A DNA stretch of 12,712 nt from Acidobacteriota bacterium (GTDB taxonomy: Bacteria; Acidobacteriota; Terriglobia; Terriglobales; Acidobacteriaceae): assembly GCA_003223595.1 (NCBI GenBank), contig QHVR01000529.1, forward strand, positions 1 to 12,712, written 5' to 3'. Below, piece by piece: positions 7,617-12,712 of the stretch (position 1 is the first letter of the stretch; each line of letters begins with the position of its first letter). The notes beneath the pieces were generated by a model. The model did not search any database and had not been told where the DNA came from. It saw nothing but the letters and a program-made list of their open reading frames with translations. Made by a program: the position numbers and the translations under genes.

Positions 7617-7865
7617 CTACGCGCGTTTCGAAAAGCAGTGTCGCCCGCTCCGGCACTGCTTGGGCTCGACCAGTTGGTCGTCAGGTCCGCAGGCGCCCAT
7701 GGTTTGCAGACACCAATAGGCCGCCGTGCTGGAGTCGCCGCGCTGCCAGCCTTCATAGCCGGTCGCGTTTCCGTATGCCGTCTTGGTGCGGATGAATCGG
7801 CAGACCTCGGGCAGTTCGGCGGGATCCGGAGTTTCGATCTCCGGCTCGTCCATGAACTCGCGCAT
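7617..7865 (-). CDS. Cysteine-rich 82-residue protein of unknown function, coupled to the Mo-hydroxylase operon
   Basis: I do not recognise a named family. The protein has an acidic N-terminus (EPEIETPDPAELPE, residues 7-20). Then comes a compact region with five cysteines at 22, 52, 59, 71 and 77, including VCRFIRTKTAYG, STAAYWCLQTMGACGPDD and KQCRSGRHCF. It has no signal peptide or membrane segment. The ATG at 7865 overlaps the stop of the FAD-subunit gene (the frame could also begin at GTG 7868), and AGGAGG sits four bases upstream of the ATG, so translation is coupled to that gene. In the E. coli paoABCD operon the fourth gene is the cofactor-maturation factor PaoD; this protein is far smaller and unrelated in sequence. 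The conserved-looking cysteines suggest metal or Fe-S binding, but that is inference. Its clean ribosome binding site and composition support a real gene. Confidence 0.72.
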   Translation of the reverse strand: MREFMDEPEIETPDPAELPEVCRFIRTKTAYGNATGYEGWQRGDSSTAAYWCLQTMGACGPDDQLVEPKQCRSGRHCFSKRA

Positions 7866-8413
7866 CACGCCTCCTGCCCTGCGGCCATAATCGTGCGCCG
7901 CACCACGGCTTCGAACATGGGAATCTTGTATGCATTCTGCGAAAGTGGCGTGGCGCCCTGCATGGCCGCAGCGGCGGCATCGCGCGCGGTCTGCTCGTTG
8001 AGCGGTTTGCCGGTCAAAGCTTTTTCCGCAGCAGTTGCTCGCCAGGGGATGGGTGCGGCGGCGCCAAGCACGATGGACGCTTTGCTCACTACACCGCCGC
8101 GCGGCTCCAGCACGACCGCGACTTCCGTCAGCGGCCAGTCGAACGACTCTTTCTGTCCTATCTTGGTGTAGGCGGAGCGCGTGGAATCCGACGGAGCCGG
8201 CACGCGAATCTCTGTCAGCAGCTCACCGGAATTGAGCACGTGCTCTCGGGTCACGTCCGTCTCGGGACGCACAAAGAGATCATCGAGTGCGATCTCGCGG
8301 GCGCCCTTTTTGCCTTTCACCTGCACCTTTGCGCCCAGTGCGGTCAGTGCGCAAGCAGCTGCCGAGGGATGAACGATGGCGCATATCTCTTCTCGCCCTC
8401 TTGGGCGAAGCAC
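7865..8413 (-). CDS. FAD subunit of molybdenum hydroxylase, C-terminal part (frameshifted gene)
   Basis: This frame carries the second half of the FAD-binding subunit. Homology begins at about 8383 with EICAIVHPSAAACALTALGA, where the Cys corresponds to the fourth cluster-binding Cys of PaoB-type subunits. It continues with the CO-dehydrogenase flavoprotein C-terminal domain: GELLTEIRVP, SAYTKIGQKESFDWPLTEVA and VVLGAAAPIPWRA, ending in FEAVVRRTI. The nominal GTG start at 8413 lies inside the upstream fragment and its first ten residues are out-of-frame sequence. However, AAAGGAGG sits six bases before that GTG, so separate translation is conceivable. The stop TGA (7865-7867) overlaps the start of the small cysteine-rich gene. 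See the N-terminal part for the frame change. The identity of the domain is secure; its expression as a functional chain is not. Confidence 0.85.
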   Translation of the reverse strand: MLRPRGREEICAIVHPSAAACALTALGAKVQVKGKKGAREIALDDLFVRPETDVTREHVLNSGELLTEIRVPAPSDSTRSAYTKIGQKESFDWPLTEVAVVLEPRGGVVSKASIVLGAAAPIPWRATAAEKALTGKPLNEQTARDAAAAAMQGATPLSQNAYKIPMFEAVVRRTIMAAGQEA

Positions 8414-8817
8414 TCCTCGCCTCCTTTGCGCCGGCAGTGGAACTGCTCGTTGCGGAAATACCAGCAGCGCGGACGTTGCAGCAAGTTGCCGCCGACCGTG
8501 GCCATATTGCGGATGTGCGGCGTGGCCGCGTTCAGTGCGGCATCGGCGAGAACCTTATAACGCTGGCGGATTACCGGATGCTCGGCGATCGTGGTCAGAG
8601 TCACCATGGGCCCGAGGCGCAGCCATCCGGACTCTTCCTTCACGTAGTCGAGATCGGGGATGGAACGGATGTTGACCAGGCGAGTCGGCGCGTCCAGGCC
8701 TTCTTTCAGGCGATCCATCAAGTCGACGCCGCCGGCTTTGGCCAGGCTCTTATCGTTGAGTTGCCCGATGGCATCATCGATCGAGCGGGCATTCGTCCAT
8801 TCAAAACGGGTGATCAT
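8344..8817 (-). CDS. FAD subunit of molybdenum hydroxylase, N-terminal part (PaoB-like, frameshifted gene)
   Basis: The FAD subunit passes electrons from the Fe-S centres to an acceptor. Visible FAD-binding motifs are LAKAGGVDLMDRLKEG (residues 25-40) and ATVGGNLLQ (106-114). Next comes RPRCWYFRNEQFHC with Cys118 and Cys128, then EECFAQEGE with Cys136. This Cys pattern matches the extra [4Fe-4S] site known in E. coli PaoB. After Glu142 (8392-8394) the frame is lost; the true continuation, including the fourth Cys, restarts at 8383 in another frame. Only eight bases separate Glu142 from that Cys codon. Matching the 18-residue Cys-Cys spacing I recall for PaoB would need 28 more, which equals 3n+1. 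Residues after 142 (KRYAPSFIPRQLLAH) are out of frame. The ATG at 8817 overlaps the stop of the large subunit (ATGA) and has AAGGAGGT five bases upstream. The intact product would be about 325 residues. Confidence 0.88.
   Translation of the reverse strand: MITRFEWTNARSIDDAIGQLNDKSLAKAGGVDLMDRLKEGLDAPTRLVNIRSIPDLDYVKEESGWLRLGPMVTLTTIAEHPVIRQRYKVLADAALNAATPHIRNMATVGGNLLQRPRCWYFRNEQFHCRRKGGEECFAQEGEKRYAPSFIPRQLLAH
8420..8427 (-). promoter_or_regulatory. Internal Shine-Dalgarno-like sequence before GTG 8413
   Basis: AAAGGAGG is followed six bases later by GTG 8413, which opens the frame of the C-terminal FAD-subunit fragment. The sequence also encodes the Lys-Gly-Gly part of the conserved protein loop, so the resemblance may be fortuitous. 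Confidence 0.3.
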
Positions 8818-11279
8818 GCGATACCTCCTTGCTTCACCTTGCCGAGTGCGGTGAGGACGCGCGCGGGCGTCATCGGCAGTTCGTACATACGCACGCCCGT
8901 AGCGTTGTATACGGCGTTGGCCACGGCGGCAGCGCCAGGAATCTTCGCCGGCTCGCCGATTCCACCGGCGTCGGTCGAACTTCGCGCCAGGTAATCCTCG
9001 ATGAAGTGCACCTCGATCTGCGGCATGTCTTTCGCACCGATGATCTTGTACTCCTCCATGTTGGGGTTCACCATGATGCCGGTGTTCTGATCGAGACGGC
9101 GATCTTCGAACAGGGCGTACGATATGGCTTGCAGGATCCCGCCGTTCACCTGGCTTTCAAGTCCCAGGATGTTCATGGGGCGTCCGCAGTCGTGCACCGC
9201 GACCACCCGCTCCACGCGGATGACTCCGGTCTCGGTGTCGACCGCAACTTCGGCGAACTGCACGCCGCCCAGAAAAATCATGTCCCGCTTGCCGTATTCG
9301 GGGCTGCGCATCGCGGTGGCGGATACAGTCTCGGTTTTCATCGCACCCGCAGCTTGCTTGAAGCTGACAGACTTTCCCGAGTCGCTGCTGACATTCCCAT
9401 CTGCAACCCGGAGCGAGGCTGCCGGAACTCGCCAGGCAGATGCCACCTCCTTAACGAAGCGTCCTTTGGCTTTGAAAGCGGCGTTGCGGACGGCAGGCGT
9501 GATCGACGTCGTCGTCATGCTGCCGCCGGAAGGCGGCCCAGGGGGCATGCTGGTGTCACCGACGCGCACAGTGATGTCGCGCGGCTGCAACCCGAGTTCC
9601 TCGGCGACAATTTCCGCGATCACGGTCTTGATGCCGCCGCCAATGTCCTGGACTGCCGAGAGCGCTTCCACCGAACCGTCCTGGTGGATGCGCACTTCGC
9701 AACCGGAATCCATGCTGTTGATGCGGTACCAAACGGCTTGCGCGACGCCGACACCGCGTTTCACCGGGCCAGGATCGCTATTTGGCTTACGACGCTTCTG
9801 CGCCCACCCGAACTTCTCCGCGCCTATGCGGCGCTCCTCACGGCGCTCCGGGCTGCGATCGTTCTTATCCATGAACTCCAGAACGTCCATGCCGACTTTT
9901 TCCGCGAGTGCATCGATGGTCTGCTCCAGCCCGAACACGCCCTGCGGATGGCCCGGGGCGCGCATCGCGGCTCCAGGACCGGCGTTGGTGAAGACGTCGT
10001 ATTCCTCGACCAGAAGATTGGGGCAGTCGTACATGTTCTGCGCCGGGCCGGCACTTCCAGCGCCAGTGCCGACACCCGCCGTGCCATAGCTAATCCACTT
10101 CAAAGCCTGCAGCGTGCCGTCTTTACTGGCACCCGCCTTTACATACATGTGAGCGTCCGGGCGGTTACCCGTACCCCACTGCTCCTCTTTGCGGTCACAG
10201 AACATGCGTACGGGAGCGCCTGCTTTCTTTGACAAGTGCGCTGCGACTGCGCCGGGATTGCTCGCGCCGAACTTCGCGCCAAATCCGCCGCCCATGTATT
10301 CCGTAAAGACGCGAACCTTCGTCTTGGGCAAGTTGAAGATCTCGGCCAGTTCGTCGCGCACGCTCATTGTGCCTTGGGTGGAGGCGTAGACAGTTAAGCC
10401 ATCCGGCTTCCAATCGGCCACAAGGCCGTGGGTCTCCAAAGCGGAGTGCGTTTGCACCTGGGTGCGGTATTCGGCCTCGACAATCGCCGCAGAGCCGGCG
10501 AAGCCTTTTTCGACGTCGCCCTTCGGCCCAGCGTCGTGGCGGCCTCGATTGGGTCCGCGGACGTTGCCTTTTTGCGGAACGTCGCTTGCGCCACCTCCGC
10601 CTCCCGCGGTGGCCTTTTCGGCAGCAGGGCCGGGAAACACCAGCGGAGCATTGGGCTCGCGCGCTTTGGCGCGCTCCACTACGAAAGGCTTCGGCTCATA
10701 CTGCACCTTCACCAGCCGCGCGGCTTCCAGCGCGCCGGCCGGAGTGGTCGCGGCCACGGCCGCGATCGGCTGCCCGGCGTAGCGCACGATGGGATAGCGG
10801 GAGGGAACTTCCTTCGCCTTGTCCTGGAGTTCCGCCTGCCCTAGCACATCCTGCAGAACGTGCACGGCCTTTACACCAGGATGCTTTTCGGCTGCCGATG
10901 TATCGACAGAAATGATCTTCGCGTGCGGAACAGTGGCATTCACGAACCGTGCATAGAGCATCCCGGGCAGGTGGATGTCGCTCGGATACTTGGCTGCGCC
11001 GGAGACCTTGAGTGCTCCATCGTAGCGGGGCACACGCTTGCCGATCACCTTCAGTTCGGAATTCGGCGGCAGTTGCGGCGGTTCGTCGGCAGGCACGTTG
11101 CGCTGGATCTTCTTGACTCCGTCGCGCGAGCCGGGAATTCCGATCAGCAATTCAGCGCTGCGGCTGTCGGGCGGGGCGGCGCTGGAAGTTTCCTGCGCTT
11201 TCTTCTGGACGGTCTTGGATTCGTCCTTAACGCCTTGCTTCTTGCTCTGGTGTTGCGTCTCTTGAGATACGGGAGTCAT
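8814..11279 (-). CDS. Molybdenum-cofactor (large) subunit of xanthine dehydrogenase/aldehyde oxidoreductase family, PaoC-like
   Basis: An 821-residue catalytic subunit that would hydroxylate aldehydes or heterocycles at the Mo-cytosine-dinucleotide type cofactor. Landmarks in order: the domain entry LKVIGKRVPRYDGALKVSG (about 76-94), GQPIAAVAAT, QTHSALETHG, the cofactor loop YMGGGFGAKFG (Gly330-334), AMRAPGHPQGVFGLEQ with Arg440, GGSMTTTSITPAVRNAA, and near the end GGIGEPAKIPGAAAVANAV with the catalytic Glu at 776. Two additions stand out. One is a Lys/Gln/Ser-rich N-terminal extension of about 70 residues; the other is a glycine- and basic-rich insert at 221-255 (AGGGGGASD, NVRGPNRGRHD). It has no signal peptide, so export would rely on the Tat signal of the small subunit. 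AAAGGAG lies eight bases before the ATG, which itself follows the small-subunit stop by three bases. Its own stop overlaps the FAD-subunit start. The subfamily is clear; the substrate is unknown. Confidence 0.95.
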   Translation of the reverse strand: MTPVSQETQHQSKKQGVKDESKTVQKKAQETSSAAPPDSRSAELLIGIPGSRDGVKKIQRNVPADEPPQLPPNSELKVIGKRVPRYDGALKVSGAAKYPSDIHLPGMLYARFVNATVPHAKIISVDTSAAEKHPGVKAVHVLQDVLGQAELQDKAKEVPSRYPIVRYAGQPIAAVAATTPAGALEAARLVKVQYEPKPFVVERAKAREPNAPLVFPGPAAEKATAGGGGGASDVPQKGNVRGPNRGRHDAGPKGDVEKGFAGSAAIVEAEYRTQVQTHSALETHGLVADWKPDGLTVYASTQGTMSVRDELAEIFNLPKTKVRVFTEYMGGGFGAKFGASNPGAVAAHLSKKAGAPVRMFCDRKEEQWGTGNRPDAHMYVKAGASKDGTLQALKWISYGTAGVGTGAGSAGPAQNMYDCPNLLVEEYDVFTNAGPGAAMRAPGHPQGVFGLEQTIDALAEKVGMDVLEFMDKNDRSPERREERRIGAEKFGWAQKRRKPNSDPGPVKRGVGVAQAVWYRINSMDSGCEVRIHQDGSVEALSAVQDIGGGIKTVIAEIVAEELGLQPRDITVRVGDTSMPPGPPSGGSMTTTSITPAVRNAAFKAKGRFVKEVASAWRVPAASLRVADGNVSSDSGKSVSFKQAAGAMKTETVSATAMRSPEYGKRDMIFLGGVQFAEVAVDTETGVIRVERVVAVHDCGRPMNILGLESQVNGGILQAISYALFEDRRLDQNTGIMVNPNMEEYKIIGAKDMPQIEVHFIEDYLARSSTDAGGIGEPAKIPGAAAVANAVYNATGVRMYELPMTPARVLTALGKVKQGGIA
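8823..8830 (-). promoter_or_regulatory. Strong ribosome binding site of the FAD-subunit gene
   Basis: AAGGAGGT lies five bases before ATG 8817 and inside the end of the large-subunit gene. With the ATGA stop/start overlap it makes coupled translation of the two subunits likely. Confidence 0.7.
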
Positions 11280-11282
11280 CGC

Positions 11283-11912
11283 CTATGCTCCTTTCCGCGA
11301 ACGGGCTGTGGCCAGCACCGCTTCCACAACTTTGGGATATGTGCCGCAGCGGCAGATATTTCCGCTGATGGCTTGCTGCACGTCGGCAGCAGCGGGATTG
11401 GGATTGCGCTCTAGCAGGGCGGCGCAACTCATCACCATCCCGGGCGTGCAGTAGCCGCACTGCATACCATCGTGCTCGACGAATGCTGCCTGGAGCGGGT
11501 GCAGGTGCTCGGGATCGCCGAGCCCCTCGATAGTGGTGATCTTGCGATCAACGGCATCGAGCGCAAAGGTCGTGCAGGAATTTACCGGCATGCCGTCGAG
11601 CATGACGGTACACGCGGAACAAGATCCACGATCGCAGACGATCTTGGTGCCGGTCAGGTGCAGCTCGTGACGCAGGGCCTCGGCTAGCGTGGTTCGCGGC
11701 TCAACGGGAACATGCTTCACGGACCCATTGATGTTCAAGGCGATGCTGGTGGCGTCTGGTCCGATCACGTTGGAATGTGTTTCCGAGGCTTGGCCCAGAA
11801 GACCGGAGTTGAGCACCGCAGTGCCGGTTGCGGCCACACCCGCGCCCTTGAGGAACGAACGTCGCGAGAAGCCGTGGGAGTTATCGGGAGGGGATGATTT
11901 GTGTTTCGACAT
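11283..11912 (-). CDS. [2Fe-2S] subunit of periplasmic molybdenum hydroxylase with Tat signal, PaoA-like
   Basis: A 209-residue electron-transfer subunit. Residues 16-23 are the twin-arginine motif SRRSFLKG, followed by a hydrophobic stretch to about residue 40, so the assembled complex should be exported folded by Tat, as for E. coli PaoABC. The plant-ferredoxin-like cluster is bound by Cys93, Cys98, Cys101 and Cys113 (CDRGSCSACTVMLDG then NSC). The second cluster is bound by Cys152, Cys155, Cys187 and Cys189 (CGYCTPGMVM and NICRCGTYP). All eight ligands are present, so both clusters should form. The start ATG 11912 has GGAGG four bases upstream, and a sigma70-like promoter lies just before it. 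It is the first gene of the operon; the large subunit follows after three bases. The gene order here is small, large, FAD subunit, unlike small, FAD, large in E. coli. Confidence 0.95.
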   Translation of the reverse strand: MSKHKSSPPDNSHGFSRRSFLKGAGVAATGTAVLNSGLLGQASETHSNVIGPDATSIALNINGSVKHVPVEPRTTLAEALRHELHLTGTKIVCDRGSCSACTVMLDGMPVNSCTTFALDAVDRKITTIEGLGDPEHLHPLQAAFVEHDGMQCGYCTPGMVMSCAALLERNPNPAAADVQQAISGNICRCGTYPKVVEAVLATARSRKGA

Positions 11913-11939
11913 GAGACCTCCACCAAAAGCTTGGGAAAC

Positions 11940-11968
11940 ATTCTATTCCGCTCTACTCTGGCTTTCCA
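11940..11968 (-). promoter_or_regulatory. Candidate sigma70-type promoter of the molybdenum hydroxylase operon
   Basis: Reading the minus strand, TGGAAA (11968-11963) and TAGAAT (11945-11940) are separated by exactly 17 bases and lie about 28 bases before the ATG of the [2Fe-2S] subunit. They match 4 of 6 and 5 of 6 consensus positions. The upstream DinB gene ends at 11993, so this gap is where the operon promoter should be. Confidence 0.45.
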
Positions 11969-11992
11969 CCCCCGCGGACGTTTTGCCTGGGA

Positions 11993-12598
11993 TCACCGCC
12001 TAAGAAGGTCGAGGTCCTTGCCCAGTTTTTCCCAGTTCCACATCGCGGCGGTGGTTTGGATGGCGAGAGGAAATCCGAGTTGATGGCTCAGCATACAAAC
12101 TTGTCCGCGGTGATGCGCCTCGTGGGAAATCATGTAGGCGCACATGGCGACTCCCGGGCGCCACGGCCTCGACCAGCCGTCTCGGAGAAAACTGGGGACG
12201 CGCTCCGCAGAACCGCTGAGCGCATCGCTCATCATTTCGCAGCAGCGCGCCGCACTTTCGGCCAGGGCCGAAGCTGCCTGCTTCTGCGTGGATCGGGTGC
12301 GATCCAGGCGGGCTGTGATCTTCAGGTGAGGAGCCGAGAGCCGCAGCCATTTACAACGAACGTTGTGGACGTGAGTAAAAATGGCAGCTATCGTTCGCGT
12401 TCCTTTGCCCGAGGGCTTGGCCCGCCAGGCGCGTGGATCGAGATGCTCCAGCACGAGTTGGTTCATCCGGTCGTTCAGCGCATAGGCTTGCACCATCTCC
12501 TCGGCGAAATCTGCTGGGGTTCGGGCAACCGAGCGCTGCGTACCTGCCCTCCTTTGTCCGCTCGGCGTGGCATGCTTCTGCATTTTGGACTTTTTCAT
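11993..12598 (-). CDS. DinB-family protein
   Basis: A protein of about 201 residues with the four-helix DinB/YfiT fold signature. DinB-like proteins are usually metal-binding, and many are thiol-dependent transferases or have no assigned role. Here the likely metal ligands are His76/His78 in IFTHVHNVRCKWLR and the cluster HEAHHRGQ with His159, His162 and His163. The frame is open back to 12694 (TTG), but that start would lie upstream of a good promoter. ATG 12598 (or ATG 12583) is therefore preferred, although neither has a strong ribosome binding site. The N-terminal 25 residues are basic and low in complexity. It is on the same strand as the molybdenum hydroxylase operon, 80 bases before it. 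That spacing and the separate promoter argue for independent transcription, and I see no functional link. Confidence 0.85.
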   Translation of the reverse strand: MKKSKMQKHATPSGQRRAGTQRSVARTPADFAEEMVQAYALNDRMNQLVLEHLDPRAWRAKPSGKGTRTIAAIFTHVHNVRCKWLRLSAPHLKITARLDRTRSTQKQAASALAESAARCCEMMSDALSGSAERVPSFLRDGWSRPWRPGVAMCAYMISHEAHHRGQVCMLSHQLGFPLAIQTTAAMWNWEKLGKDLDLLRR

Positions 12599-12625
12599 AG
12601 ACTGAAAATGCCACCGTACTGTTGG

Positions 12626-12654
12626 AGTACAAGCTCTGAAATGGGTGCTGCCAA
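12626..12654 (-). promoter_or_regulatory. Candidate sigma70-type promoter of the DinB-family gene
   Basis: On the minus strand, TTGGCA (12654-12649) and TGTACT (12631-12626) are 17 bases apart, matching 5 of 6 and 4 of 6 consensus positions. The -10 overlaps a small inverted repeat, GTACT-gttgg-AGTAC (12616-12630), which could be an operator or chance. The position supports a start at 12598 or 12583 rather than the far-upstream TTG. Confidence 0.4.
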
Positions 12655-12712
12655 TCCCTGAGTGCCAGCCGGACCAGAGGCTCACCGCGTACAATATCCC
12701 TTATCAAAGAAT

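Noticed and set aside
8829..10232. A 467-codon open frame on the plus strand opposite the large molybdenum subunit
   Set aside because: It is antisense to a clearly conserved gene in high-GC DNA, where such long shadows are common. Its translation shows no recognisable family, and it has no supporting start signal.
11993..12694. TTG 12694 as the start of the DinB-family gene
   Set aside because: The extra 32 residues are not DinB-like, and the region contains a good candidate promoter for the shorter form.

Overview
This is a high-GC, gene-dense stretch of bacterial chromosome. It has no RNA genes, mobile elements or CRISPR arrays that I can see. The mix of genes points to a soil-type Acidobacteriota (Terriglobia-like). 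Those genes are a DUF3536 glycoside hydrolase abutting treY, a Tat-exported glucoamylase-family protein, a periplasmic molybdenum hydroxylase and a small Spy/LTXXQ-like protein. The taxonomic call is an inference from gene content only.

Layout. (1) 1-3855, plus strand: a glucan/trehalose operon. The C-terminal part of a GH57-type protein with a DUF3536 region runs in from the left edge. Three bases later comes treY (maltooligosyl trehalose synthase), which is split by a frame change near 2410-2425. (2) 3957-5000, plus strand: a LacI-family repressor. (3) 5019-7083, minus strand: a TetR-family regulator followed by a Tat-signal glucoamylase-family protein (PF10091 type), which converges on lacI. 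(4) 7220-7603, plus strand: a small exported protein divergent from tetR. (5) 7617-11912, minus strand: a tightly packed operon for a PaoABC-like molybdenum hydroxylase, in the order [2Fe-2S] subunit with Tat signal, Mo-cofactor subunit, FAD subunit, then an 82-residue cysteine-rich protein of unknown function. The FAD subunit is also split by a frame change, near 8384-8391. (6) 11993-12598, minus strand: a DinB-fold protein with a good sigma70-like promoter near the right edge.

How the genes fit together. The left half is about alpha-glucan and trehalose metabolism plus a secreted glucan-active enzyme, with a sugar-type repressor between them. The right half encodes an exported oxidoreductase that should oxidise aldehydes or related small molecules. 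The [2Fe-2S] subunit carries the only export signal, so the other subunits would be carried across with it.

The most notable observations are two. First, two otherwise well-preserved genes (treY and the FAD subunit) each carry a frame change. Each looks like loss of 3n+1 bases together with a locally shortened loop, rather than a simple one-base error. In both cases the downstream fragment has a plausible start of its own. Second, an unknown five-cysteine mini-protein is translationally coupled to the molybdenum hydroxylase, in the operon position where E. coli carries the maturation factor PaoD. No gene-free stretch exceeds 300 bases; the longest is 7084-7219.
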